Origin: Spirochaetota bacterium
Lineage (GTDB): Bacteria; Spirochaetota; Spirochaetia; Treponematales; Treponemataceae
Length of the DNA: 64,000 nt
Reading direction: 5' to 3'
Assembly (NCBI GenBank): GCA_023398165.1
Contig: JAEWSQ010000025.1
Span: forward strand, 1 to 64,000
A program made the translations under genes and the position numbers. Below are positions 24,894-33,567 of the stretch, piece after piece. The notes beneath the pieces are model-generated. The model had not been told where the DNA came from, did no database searches, and worked only from the letters and a program-made list of their open reading frames with translations. Position 1 is the stretch's first letter. Every line of letters begins with the position of its first letter.

Positions 24894-25601
24894 TTACTGT
24901 ACCCCGGTCAGAGAGAGAAGTCCTCCGTATACTAAAAACAACTGAGCAGCTATATAGGTGCTCATCACATAAAACCGTGAATTATAAAATTCTTTCTTAA
25001 AAAGGCTGCAGGCAAGCAGAATATCAGAAATTGTAAATAAAACTATGCCGGCAATGAGAAAAACCAGCGAGGCTTCGATCGGCTGTTTATGGAGTATTTT
25101 AGACAACAGCGGAGTAAGGCAGGTATATTGAAGGGTAAAAAGCATGACGGTATATAGTATGGAGGCTGCACCCCGTAACCCTTTCGGCCTGCCTATGATA
25201 ACATAAATCAATACTGTAAAAACGGCATAACATACTGCCGCACTGACAGCTAATAGAGGAGGCAGAGGTGAATACAGAAGGAGGGGAAAGAAAAGCGTTA
25301 TATAGCAGACATGACTCAAAAAAAAGGCTATTAAACCGTAGAAAAATTTTTTCTTGGATACAGGCTTTATGAGGAAATAATCCCCTGCCCAAGCTCCTGA
25401 AAGCGCACCGGCAAGCAGCAGCAGTGATGGAGTACGGGTATGTACATTAAAAAGAAAATAGAGTACCGGAATGAAAAGGGAAGGCATGAGTAAGAGCTTA
25501 AGAATATCAGCAGGATGCTTGTTCTGTTTGAGACAAAAAAGCAGATGTAAAGAAGCGGTAAATATATAGGGAATAAATAAAACAAGTTCTTTATAAGACA
25601 A
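24894..25601 (-). CDS. YhhN-family membrane protein (lysoplasmalogenase-like)
   Basis: This 235-residue protein has about eight hydrophobic helices. LSGAWAGDYFLIKP and the late helix FTISDILLACSLF carry the aspartates conserved in the YhhN/TMEM86 family, which hydrolyses the vinyl-ether bond of lysoplasmalogens. The start is TTG after AAGGAG. Plasmalogens are known in some spirochaetes and clostridia, so a lipid role is plausible, but substrate is not shown by sequence. Its promoter region is shared with the divergent oad operon. Confidence 0.75.
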   Translation of the reverse strand: MSYKELVLFIPYIFTASLHLLFCLKQNKHPADILKLLLMPSLFIPVLYFLFNVHTRTPSLLLLAGALSGAWAGDYFLIKPVSKKKFFYGLIAFFLSHVCYITLFFPLLLYSPLPPLLAVSAAVCYAVFTVLIYVIIGRPKGLRGAASILYTVMLFTLQYTCLTPLLSKILHKQPIEASLVFLIAGIVLFTISDILLACSLFKKEFYNSRFYVMSTYIAAQLFLVYGGLLSLTGVQ

Positions 25602-25639
25602 ACTATGTATCTCCTTCTTCCATTATATCACACCTTGTC

Positions 25640-25668
25640 TTGAACAAGATTGACATTTTTTATATACT
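25640..25668 (+). promoter_or_regulatory. Predicted promoter of the oad operon
   Basis: TTGAAC, 17 bp and TATACT are followed by a leader of about 55 nt ending in TTTTGGAGG before oadG. The -35 box overlaps a small inverted repeat (CTTGT-cttga-ACAAG) that may bind a regulator. Confidence 0.5.
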
Positions 25669-25730
25669 TGCAGTGATTACGCAAATTTTCATCCAATGGG
25701 CGTAAGTTTAAAAGTTATTTTGGAGGTTTT

Positions 25731-25976
25731 ATGACAATAACACAGATGCTCGGTCAAAGTGCAATTTTGACCCTGCTTGGTATGGGTGTTGTTTTTTCAT
25801 TCCTCGTCATTTTGATATTTGCTATGAAGCTCGTTGAAAAACTTGTTAAGGCATTTAAACTTGATCAGGAAGAACAACAGACAGTAACAGCTGCACCGGG
25901 TGCAGTACAGGGATCTGCTAATCAGTCTGCAGTAGCAGTAGCTGTAGCTGCCGCATTACGCGAAAAAACAAAATAA
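25731..25976 (+). CDS. oadG: Oxaloacetate decarboxylase gamma subunit
   Basis: This 81-residue protein has one membrane helix (about residues 11-35, ILTLLGMGVVFSFLVILIFAM) followed by a charged segment and an Ala/Val-rich tail. This is the form of OadG, which anchors the soluble alpha subunit to the beta pump. The internal VVFSFLVILI pattern is typical. It begins the operon, with TTGGAGG ahead of the ATG and oadA 13 bp downstream. Confidence 0.88.
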   Translation: MTITQMLGQSAILTLLGMGVVFSFLVILIFAMKLVEKLVKAFKLDQEEQQTVTAAPGAVQGSANQSAVAVAVAAALREKTK

Positions 25977-25989
25977 ATAAGGGGTTACA

Positions 25990-28050
25990 ATGTCAAGAAA
26001 AGTAAAGATTTCCGACCTGGTACTGCGCGATGCGCACCAGTCTCTTCATGCGACACGTATGACAACGGCAGATATGCTGCCCATTTGTGATAAATTGGAT
26101 AAAATCGGCTACGAAAGCCTTGAAGCATGGGGCGGTGCGACATTCGACTCATGTATTAGATTCCTTAATGAAGACCCGTGGGAGCGCTTAAGAAGCCTTA
26201 AGGCAAAACTCCCCAATACCCCCATCATGATGCTTTTACGCGGTCAGAACCTTCTCGGCTACCGCCATTATGCAGACGATGTTGTCGATACGTTCGTGGA
26301 AGCAGCTGCAAAAAACGGTATCGGTGTATTCCGCATTTTTGACGCCTGCAATGATCCCCGCAATTTAAAACGCGCAGCCGATGCTGCAAAAAAGACAGGC
26401 AAACATGTTCAGATGGCCATTTCTTATGCTACGACCCCGTATCATACAAAAGAAGTATATGCTGACCTTGCAAAATCCTATGCAGACTTCGGTGCAGATT
26501 CAATCTGCATAAAAGATATGTCGGGTCTTTTAAAGCCCTTTGAAGCTTATGATCTGGTAAAGGCGATTAAATCCAAGGTTAATATTCCGATTCAAATCCA
26601 CTCACATGCTACAACGGGTATGTCCGTTGCAACTCTTGTTAAGGCTGCAGAAGCCGGTGCCGATGTTCTTGATACTGTAATTTCATCTATGGCCATGGGT
26701 ACTTCACACAGCCCTACAGAGACTGTTGTTGAAATGCTTCACGGCACCGAGATGGATACAGGACTCGATATCAAGGCTCTCCTCGAAATTGCCGCTTATT
26801 TCCGTGAAGTACGCAAAAAGTACAGCAAATTCGAATCCAGTTTCCTCGGAGCAGATACCCGTATTCTCGTTTCACAGGTTCCAGGCGGTATGCTTTCAAA
26901 TCTTGAAAGCCAGCTTAAAGAACAGGGTGCAGGCGATAAAATCGACGAAGTTCTTAAAGAGATCCCGATTGTACAGAAAGACTGCGGCTACATCCCGCTC
27001 GTAACTCCGACAAGCCAGATTGTCGGTACACAGGCGGTATTCAATGTTCTTTTCGGCCGCTACGCAAAACTTACCGGCGAAACAAGAGATCTTTTAACCG
27101 GTAAATACGGTGCAACTCCAGCTCCTTGTAATGCAGAACTTGTTAAAAAAGCTCTTGCAGAAAGCAAGATGGATGAGGTTGTTACCTGCCGTCCTGCAGA
27201 TTTAATTCCCAATGAATGGGAAAAAATGGTCAGCGAAGCAAAGGAAAACGGTGCAGACGGCAGTGTGGAAGACACGTTGACATATGCTATGTTCCCGAAA
27301 GTAGCACCAAAATTCTTCAAGGAAAGAGCAAATGGTCCTGTTAAGTCGGAATCTTTTGCACCGGCTAAAACAAGCGCTTCAGGTAACGGCGGTTCATATT
27401 CAGTCACTGTGAACGGAACAGCATACAATGTTACAACCGGACCCGCAGGCGACACCATGAATGTTACCGTTAACGGCACAGCATACAATGTTGCTTTCGC
27501 TTCGGCTCCTGCAGCAGGCTCAGCTCCTGCTGCTGCAGTCGTATCAGGCGGGGCAAACATAACAGCTCCCGTTGCCGGAACTCTTTTAAAACACGCAGTA
27601 CCAGCCGGTACGATGGTAAAAAAAGGTCAGACAGTTATGATAATTGAGTCCATGAAAATGGAACTCGAGATCAAGGCGACTGTTGACGGACCTGTAAGTT
27701 TTACTGTTAATCCCGGTACTGCAATATCCGCAGGACAGGTTCTCGGTGCAATCGGCGGCGGTGCTGTTGTATCAGCTCCCGCTCCGGAAGCCCAGAGTGC
27801 ACCTCAAGCGGCTCCCCAGGCAGTCCCTGCTTCAACAGGCGGTCTTGTTATTCAGGCACCGGTTGCTGGAACATTCTTGAAAGCTGTTGTACCGGAAGGA
27901 TCTGCTGTAACAGCAGGTAAGACAATCATAATGATTGAATCGATGAAGATGGAGCTTGAAATCAAGGCAACTGCTGCCGGATCGGTTCACTTCCTCGTAA
28001 ATGCAGGTTCTGCAATCAGTGCAGGACAGCCTTTGGCAGAAATTAAATAA
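25990..28050 (+). CDS. oadA: Oxaloacetate decarboxylase alpha subunit with two biotinyl domains
   Basis: This 686-residue protein has an N-terminal carboxyltransferase TIM barrel (RDAHQSLHATRM near residue 12, KDMSGLLKP near 178, IHSHATTGMS near 206). A PYC/OAD conserved region runs to about residue 460 and is followed by an Ala/Pro-rich linker. Two complete biotin-carrier domains come next, each with ESMKMELEIKAT, with biotinyl lysines at 556 and 653. Most OadA proteins have one. The linker also repeats VTVNGTAYNV twice (about 475-505). The enzyme decarboxylates oxaloacetate and passes CO2 to the membrane pump, which exports Na+. It is 14 bp from oadB. Confidence 0.93.
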   Translation: MSRKVKISDLVLRDAHQSLHATRMTTADMLPICDKLDKIGYESLEAWGGATFDSCIRFLNEDPWERLRSLKAKLPNTPIMMLLRGQNLLGYRHYADDVVDTFVEAAAKNGIGVFRIFDACNDPRNLKRAADAAKKTGKHVQMAISYATTPYHTKEVYADLAKSYADFGADSICIKDMSGLLKPFEAYDLVKAIKSKVNIPIQIHSHATTGMSVATLVKAAEAGADVLDTVISSMAMGTSHSPTETVVEMLHGTEMDTGLDIKALLEIAAYFREVRKKYSKFESSFLGADTRILVSQVPGGMLSNLESQLKEQGAGDKIDEVLKEIPIVQKDCGYIPLVTPTSQIVGTQAVFNVLFGRYAKLTGETRDLLTGKYGATPAPCNAELVKKALAESKMDEVVTCRPADLIPNEWEKMVSEAKENGADGSVEDTLTYAMFPKVAPKFFKERANGPVKSESFAPAKTSASGNGGSYSVTVNGTAYNVTTGPAGDTMNVTVNGTAYNVAFASAPAAGSAPAAAVVSGGANITAPVAGTLLKHAVPAGTMVKKGQTVMIIESMKMELEIKATVDGPVSFTVNPGTAISAGQVLGAIGGGAVVSAPAPEAQSAPQAAPQAVPASTGGLVIQAPVAGTFLKAVVPEGSAVTAGKTIIMIESMKMELEIKATAAGSVHFLVNAGSAISAGQPLAEIK

Positions 28051-28064
28051 GGAAAGGGAAAAAT

Positions 28065-29447
28065 ATGCTTGGTCAAAAAAAAGACAGCAAAAAAGTACTT
28101 TCAATAACAATGGTTATACTTGGTATTGCCCTTGTGTATTCTTTAATCAGTACTGTTTTTGCATCAGACGGCACCGGTGAAGTTGCCTCATTCAGGACAA
28201 TGAGTACTGCAATTATTGCAGGCAGCGAGAATGTACCTGATATTTCCATTAAACAGTTTCTGCAGAATACTGTGGAAAATACCGGTATAAGCGCGGTAAT
28301 AACCGGACAGGAAGAAGTAGCAGACCTTGTAGATGCTGCTAAAACAACCATAGTTCCCGGATGGCAGAGGTTTGTTCTCATGGCTATCGGATTTCTTATT
28401 ATTTATCTGGGAGCAGCAAAAGGCTTTGAACCGCTTCTCCTGGTACCAATTGGATTCGGTACTGTTTTCGTAAATATCCCCTTCGGCGGCATGTATGCCG
28501 AACACTCAGGCATGCTCAAGATTATTTACGATGCAGGTGTCGGAAACGAGTTCTTCCCCATGCTCATCTTCATGGGAATCGGAGCTATGACAGACTTTGG
28601 TCCTCTCATTGCTAACCCGAAAACAGCATTACTCGGCGGTGCAGCACAGCTTGGTGTATTCGTTACACTTTTCGGTGTTGCTTTAATGAACTTAATCCCC
28701 GGTGTCGACTACAACATGTTCGAAGCCTGTGCTATTTCAATCATCGGCGGTGCTGACGGCCCTACATCGATCTATGTTTCCGGTAAACTTGCTCCCCACA
28801 TGATGGCGGTAATTGCAGTAGCGGCATACTCCTACATGGCTCTCGTTCCGATGATTCAGCCTCCGATCATGAAGTTAATGACTACAAAACATGAAAGAAT
28901 GATTAAGATGAAGCAGCTGCGCCATGTATCAAAAGCTGAAAAGGTTCTTTTCCCCGTTGTTCTTCTTGCACTCTCTATAGCACTTATTCCTGCTGCAGCT
29001 CCTCTTATTGGAATGCTCGCATTCGGAAACTTTGTAAAAATGACCGGTGTTATTGATCGTCTCGCAAAAACAATGGAAAATGAATTATTGAACATCGTTT
29101 CAATTCTTCTTTCCCTTGGTGTTGGTTCGCAGATGACCCCCGATAAAATTCTTAACCCGAATGCTGTCGGCATCATTGTTCTCGGCTTATTTGCCTTTGC
29201 GGTAGCTACCTTCGGCGGTGTTCTCATGGCAAAAATCATGAACCTCTTCGTGAAAGATAAGATTAACCCGCTCATTGGTTCAGCAGGTGTTTCTGCAGTT
29301 CCAATGGCAGCTCGTGTTTCCAACAAAGTCGGAATGGAATATGATCCTTCAAACTTCCTTCTCATGCACGCCATGGGACCGAACGTTGCAGGCGTTATCG
29401 GAACGGCAATAGCGGCAGGTGTATTTATTGCAACGTATGCTAACTGA
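28065..29447 (+). CDS. oadB: Oxaloacetate decarboxylase beta subunit (Na+ pump)
   Basis: This 460-residue membrane subunit couples carboxybiotin decarboxylation to Na+ export. It has the family blocks GVGNEFFPMLIFMGIGAMTD, the Na+-site region SIIGGADGPTSIYVSGKLAP (Asp in GGADGPT) and NPLIGSAGVSAVPMAARVS near the C-terminus. An N-terminal extension of roughly 100 residues, with one helix and a hydrophilic segment, precedes the core. As I recall, such extensions also occur in other spirochaetal and clostridial OadB proteins. The gene is followed by a terminator, closing the three-gene operon. Confidence 0.94.
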   Translation: MLGQKKDSKKVLSITMVILGIALVYSLISTVFASDGTGEVASFRTMSTAIIAGSENVPDISIKQFLQNTVENTGISAVITGQEEVADLVDAAKTTIVPGWQRFVLMAIGFLIIYLGAAKGFEPLLLVPIGFGTVFVNIPFGGMYAEHSGMLKIIYDAGVGNEFFPMLIFMGIGAMTDFGPLIANPKTALLGGAAQLGVFVTLFGVALMNLIPGVDYNMFEACAISIIGGADGPTSIYVSGKLAPHMMAVIAVAAYSYMALVPMIQPPIMKLMTTKHERMIKMKQLRHVSKAEKVLFPVVLLALSIALIPAAAPLIGMLAFGNFVKMTGVIDRLAKTMENELLNIVSILLSLGVGSQMTPDKILNPNAVGIIVLGLFAFAVATFGGVLMAKIMNLFVKDKINPLIGSAGVSAVPMAARVSNKVGMEYDPSNFLLMHAMGPNVAGVIGTAIAAGVFIATYAN

Positions 29448-29504
29448 TAATTTCTTACGTATCATCCGCGGTCTGTAAAAAAATTTAACAGACTGTACTC
29501 ATGA

Positions 29505-29548
29505 GACTGTCTGGATTTGAAATAACAGATTCAGGCAGTCTTTTTTTT
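29505..29548 (+). terminator. Terminator of the oad operon
   Basis: A 12-bp stem with G-T pairs (GACTGTCTGGAT with ATTCAGGCAGTC) and a 12-nt loop is followed by eight T residues. A weaker hairpin (GTCTGT/ACAGAC, 29471-29493) lies just upstream. Confidence 0.88.
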
Positions 29549-29600
29549 ATGCTGGTTTTTACTTCACAAGGGAAACAAGTATGTATACGTATCGGTTCAG

Positions 29601-29628
29601 TTGACTTTTAACCGAGACTGGATATAAT
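29601..29628 (+). promoter_or_regulatory. Predicted promoter of the tat TRAP operon, leaderless geometry
   Basis: TTGACT, 16 bp and a perfect TATAAT end only 7 bp before the tatT ATG. The predicted transcription start falls on or just before the A of the start codon, and no Shine-Dalgarno sequence can fit. Confidence 0.7.
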
Positions 29629-29635
29629 TTAGATT

Positions 29636-30610
29636 ATGAAAGGACTGAAATTTCTTACGCTAGTACTATCTATTCTTCTTGTATTTTCATGTAAATCAAT
29701 AAAAACCGGTGTTTATAACTCTTTGTCCACACAGCTTTCCGGTGCTGATAAAAACGGGAACCCCCAAAAGACTGATGCTTCTGAATCTTCAATGATGCTT
29801 CCCTTAACCGGTGAATCTGATCCGATCCTGATGGCAGATTTCTTCCCGACAGCTTTAAAACTCTATGAAATAATGCATGTGCAGAACCCCTCCCATCAGG
29901 GTATTACTGCAATGACAGCCTCTTTGTATGTTATGTATGCAAACGCTTTTATTCAGCATAAGGCCGATATGATGAGCATTGACCAGTATGAACTCCAGAA
30001 TTCTGAATATAAAAGAGCAAAAATGCACTACTTACGGGGCCGGAATTATGCCATGGAAGTTTTTGAGCAGAGGTATCCGGGATTTACAAACAAGGTTTTA
30101 AGCGGCGATGCGGCACTAATAGATGCATCTGTATCTGAATTAAAAAACAATGATGTGGAAAATGCATACTGGCTCGGTTCCGCATGGCTTGGCGCCTGGT
30201 CGGTTGACCCCTTGGATCCTCTTATTCTGCCGACAATAGGCGGAGCGGTAGCTGTACTGGAAAAAGCGGGAGAACTCGATCCCTATTTTAATCAGGGTGC
30301 TGTTTGGGACGTGCTTACATCATTTTATGCCGGAGCACCCGCGGATTTCGGCGGAAGCATGGACAGGGCTCTGGAATCTCACAAAATGAGTCTCGAGGCT
30401 TCGGAAGGGAAAACTCCCGGTCCGTATGTAACATATGCCCAGGCAATTTGTATTCCGCTACAGGATGCGGAAGGTTTTGATGCGGCTCTTCTTAAAGCGC
30501 TTTCAATTAATCCCGACGATAATCCTTCGACCCGCTTGGCTGCAACAATAACACAGGAAAAAGCACGGTTTTTACAAAGCAACCGTGATAATTATTTTAT
30601 TTTTTGGTAA
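29636..30610 (+). CDS. tatT: TatT-like TRAP transporter lipoprotein
   Basis: This 324-residue lipoprotein has a lipobox ending in VFSC (Cys19), then a mostly helical TPR-like body including ITAMTASLYVMYANAFIQ and SEYKRAKMHYLRGRNYAMEVF. This matches the TatT (Tp0956) component of treponemal TPR-protein-associated TRAP transporters. TatT forms a trimer that docks on the substrate-binding protein in the periplasm. The TatP and fused TatQM genes follow in the same order as in T. pallidum. The start codon lies at the predicted transcription start. The ligand is probably hydrophobic or an organic acid, unproven. Confidence 0.9.
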   Translation: MKGLKFLTLVLSILLVFSCKSIKTGVYNSLSTQLSGADKNGNPQKTDASESSMMLPLTGESDPILMADFFPTALKLYEIMHVQNPSHQGITAMTASLYVMYANAFIQHKADMMSIDQYELQNSEYKRAKMHYLRGRNYAMEVFEQRYPGFTNKVLSGDAALIDASVSELKNNDVENAYWLGSAWLGAWSVDPLDPLILPTIGGAVAVLEKAGELDPYFNQGAVWDVLTSFYAGAPADFGGSMDRALESHKMSLEASEGKTPGPYVTYAQAICIPLQDAEGFDAALLKALSINPDDNPSTRLAATITQEKARFLQSNRDNYFIFW

Positions 30611-30672
30611 TATAATACGATACCGGGAAGCAAAACTGTATGCAGAATGTTTCCTTTTTTACAGGAGTTATG

Positions 30673-31722
30673 ATGAGTTGTAAAAAAATTGCTTTGATAC
30701 TTATTTCTCTTCTTGCTTTAACAACTATAGTTTCAGCGCAGAAAAAACTTACTTTAAAAATAGCTTCAGTTGCACCGGCGCGTTCAGCCTGGGAAAATGA
30801 ACAGAAGGTGCTTGCATCTGAATGGAATAAAGCAACAAACGGAATGGTTTCAGTTCAGTTTTATAATATGACGGCTCTGGGCGGTGAAAACGGAGTAGTT
30901 CAAAAAATGCGCAGCGTCCGCCCGGGTCAAAACAGCCCCATAGACGGAGCTATCTTTACGAACCTCGGAGCATATGAGCTTGCTCCTGACTCCAATGTTC
31001 TAACGCTCTGTATTCCCTTCCTCTTTAGAAATCAGGCGGAAGTTGACCTTGTGCTTTCAAAACTATCAGACGAGATAAATAATGCAATACAGAAACAGGG
31101 ATTTGTCCTTCTCGGCTGGTTTAATGTCGGATGGGCGAATTTCTATACAAAAACGGAAGTCCGTACTCCCGAACAGCTAAAATCCATTAAACTGAGCGTC
31201 GGAGGCATTACGAGTCCTGCGTTGGGAAGAGCATTCCAGCTCGCAGGCTACAATACAGAAGATATTCCGAATGAGAAAATAATTCAAAGTATGAAATCCG
31301 CAAATGGAATCAAGGGCTTATATACCATACCAATGTACGGTTTTGCTGCCCAGTACTATAAACATCTTCCCTACGTTATTAATACGGCAATATGTCCCAT
31401 AATGGCTACGTTTGTTATCTCTGAAAAAACCTGGAGCCAGATACCTGAAGAGTATAAACCTGCAATGCTTGAATCGGTGAAACAAGCCGAATCAAAATTC
31501 GTCGGGGTGCAGCAGCAGACTGATAAAGAATATTTAGAGCTTATGGCACAAGACGGGCTCAATCTTGTAAATCTGACTTCATCAGAGTTATCGGCCTTTG
31601 AAAATTCATTGATGGGTGATGCCCTTGCAATGTCAAAAACAACAGACCTTACTGCAATAAATTACGAGTTTTTCCTGCGCATAAATGCTATTCTTCAGGA
31701 CTATAGGGCGGGAAAACAGTGA
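30673..31722 (+). CDS. tatP: TRAP transporter substrate-binding protein TatP (DctP family)
   Basis: This 349-residue periplasmic protein has a signal peptide (cleavage about residue 22, VSA-QKK). The DctP pattern is KIASVAPARSAWENEQKVLASEWNKATNG, GAIFTNLGAYELAPDSNV and a long helix region. TRAP receptors often have a conserved Arg that binds the substrate carboxylate; here the GWFNVGWANFYTKTEVRTPEQL region supplies candidates. The start ATG 5 bp after AGGAG was chosen over those at 30640 and 30670. It delivers substrate to TatQM, and its stop overlaps the tatQM start by 4 bp. Confidence 0.9.
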   Translation: MSCKKIALILISLLALTTIVSAQKKLTLKIASVAPARSAWENEQKVLASEWNKATNGMVSVQFYNMTALGGENGVVQKMRSVRPGQNSPIDGAIFTNLGAYELAPDSNVLTLCIPFLFRNQAEVDLVLSKLSDEINNAIQKQGFVLLGWFNVGWANFYTKTEVRTPEQLKSIKLSVGGITSPALGRAFQLAGYNTEDIPNEKIIQSMKSANGIKGLYTIPMYGFAAQYYKHLPYVINTAICPIMATFVISEKTWSQIPEEYKPAMLESVKQAESKFVGVQQQTDKEYLELMAQDGLNLVNLTSSELSAFENSLMGDALAMSKTTDLTAINYEFFLRINAILQDYRAGKQ

Positions 31723-33566
31723 AAAAAATTGGTTTATCCATAAACAGAGCAGAGGACTTTTTTTCAACATTCTTCATCGCCGTTCTGGCAGTTCTTCCCT
31801 TACTCTTGAAAGTCTTAACTCAGCTTTTTAAACTGCCCATTCTCAACGCGGATAACGCGCAGGTTAACATTGTTTTTGTTTTTGCCTGTCTTTCAGGAAT
31901 GATTACATGGAGAGAGAATAAGCACATAAGTCTTGCTTCTTTAACCGATATGATACCGCTTAAGTTCAGGCAGCCTGTTTTGGTGCTGCGAAGCGCTTCT
32001 GTTACTGCAATACTGACAGCTTTGTTTTTCTCTTCTTTTTCCGAATCGTTTGTGGCTTTTACTCCGGACCAGAAGATTTGGTACATACCCCTGCAGATTG
32101 TTTTTGCAGTTCTTCCCTTCTGTTTTCTTATAATGCTGATACGGACATTATGGAAAAAAGAAAATAGAATTTCATCATTTATAGGGCTAATTATAGGACT
32201 CTATATTTCACTTGGTCCCGTTTCTGGGGTTTTATACTACATGTTCGGCCTTGATAATCTTCAGATTCTCTATACGCTTAACAGTTCATGGCTTTCGTTT
32301 TCCGGTATTGCGTTCATCCCTCTCGTACTCATCATGATAGCTCTGGCAGTGATCGGCGTTCCTCTATTCATTGTGATCAGCGGTATTGCATATGTTGCTT
32401 TTTCACAGGGCGGAGGATATGTGGAAGTACTTTCATTGGAATCATATACTATTCTGACTGATAAAAGCATTGCAGCTATTCCTTTGTTTACTATAGCAGG
32501 CTACATACTTTCAAAAGGCAGCGCCGGAAGCCGTCTCGTGTCAGTCTTTAAATCGATGTTCGGCTGGTTTAAGGGAGGAATAGTTATTGCCGCAGTTTTG
32601 GTAACTACCTTTTTCACTATTTTTACCGGTGCGAGCGGAGTAACAATTTTAGCACTGGGATCTCTTTTAACTATCGCCTTAGGAGGTGCAGGCTACTCTA
32701 AGGATGATGCCCAGGCTTTAATTACGTCCTCGGGTGCATTAGGGCTTCTCTTTCCCCCAAGTGTCGCTATAATTATGTACGGTTCTGTTAACTATTTTTC
32801 TGTAGATGTGTATGACATTTTTAAAGGAGCAATAGTACCCGGGGTTCTGCTCGCCGGATCCATGATTATTCTTGGACTCTTACGGGACAAACAGGAACAC
32901 CGTCCGTCGTTTTCGATGAAGGAAATTGGAAATGCTTTTAGAGACGGCCTGTTTGAAATTCTTCTTCCGTTTTTTGTCATTGCCGGATTTTTCAGCGGTT
33001 TTTTCTCATTAATGGAAGCCGCCGCTTTCACTCTTATTTATGCTTTTGTTGTTGAAACATTCATTAGAAAAGATTTTACCCTCAATAAGGCGCTCAAGAC
33101 GGTTGCTGAAGCAATACCTATTACAGGCGGCGTCTTATTAATTTTAGCTTCTGCACGAGGGCTATCATACTTTATGATTGATGCAAATATTCCCGGTATA
33201 CTGACAGATTTCATTACCGCATTTGTACATTCAAAATATCTATTTCTTTTACTTATGAACATCTTCTTAATTATTGCAGGATGTTTAATGGACATCTATT
33301 CGGCAATTCTAATAATTTCCCCTTTATTAATACCAATAGCAGAGTCTTTTGGTATTTCTCCTGTTCATACGGCTGTTATTTTTCTTGTAAATATGCAGTT
33401 AGGTTTTTTAACCCCGCCGGTCGGAATGGACTTATTTGTTGCAACGTACGCTTTTGACACGCCGCTCATGAAGATAGTAAAATCGGTTCTGCCTTTTTTA
33501 GTGTTTCAGGTAATTGTTCTGCTGCTTGTAACCTATATTCCATGGTTTACAACGGTATTACTGTAA
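31719..33566 (+). CDS. Fused TRAP transporter permease (DctQ-DctM), TatQM
   Basis: This 615-residue membrane protein is a fusion. Residues 1-180 are a four-helix DctQ-like small subunit (FFSTFFIAVLAVLPLL, MITWRENKHISLASL). The remainder is a DctM-like large permease with GVPLFIVISGIAYV, SIAAIPLFTIAGYILSKG, FFTIFTGASGVTILALG, SSGALGLLFPPSVAIIMYG and NMQLGFLTPPVGMDLF. The two domains together carry out Na+-driven uptake of the TatP ligand, which fits with the Oad sodium pump upstream. Overlap with tatP is 4 bp; the GH3 gene starts 1 bp after the stop. Confidence 0.92.
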   Translation: MKKIGLSINRAEDFFSTFFIAVLAVLPLLLKVLTQLFKLPILNADNAQVNIVFVFACLSGMITWRENKHISLASLTDMIPLKFRQPVLVLRSASVTAILTALFFSSFSESFVAFTPDQKIWYIPLQIVFAVLPFCFLIMLIRTLWKKENRISSFIGLIIGLYISLGPVSGVLYYMFGLDNLQILYTLNSSWLSFSGIAFIPLVLIMIALAVIGVPLFIVISGIAYVAFSQGGGYVEVLSLESYTILTDKSIAAIPLFTIAGYILSKGSAGSRLVSVFKSMFGWFKGGIVIAAVLVTTFFTIFTGASGVTILALGSLLTIALGGAGYSKDDAQALITSSGALGLLFPPSVAIIMYGSVNYFSVDVYDIFKGAIVPGVLLAGSMIILGLLRDKQEHRPSFSMKEIGNAFRDGLFEILLPFFVIAGFFSGFFSLMEAAAFTLIYAFVVETFIRKDFTLNKALKTVAEAIPITGGVLLILASARGLSYFMIDANIPGILTDFITAFVHSKYLFLLLMNIFLIIAGCLMDIYSAILIISPLLIPIAESFGISPVHTAVIFLVNMQLGFLTPPVGMDLFVATYAFDTPLMKIVKSVLPFLVFQVIVLLLVTYIPWFTTVLL

Positions 33567-33567
33567 T

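Noticed and set aside
24742..24945. A 67-codon plus-strand frame in the largest gap
   Set aside because: No ribosome-binding site or family resemblance, and it runs into the YhhN gene. Not supported as a gene.
27361..28050. Possible assembly artefact behind the duplicated biotinyl domains of OadA
   Set aside because: The two copies differ at many codons and the linker between them is unique, so it is a real, older duplication.
29471..29493. Small hairpin upstream of the oad terminator as a separate terminator
   Set aside because: Only a 6-bp stem without a following T-tract; the strong hairpin at 29505 suffices.
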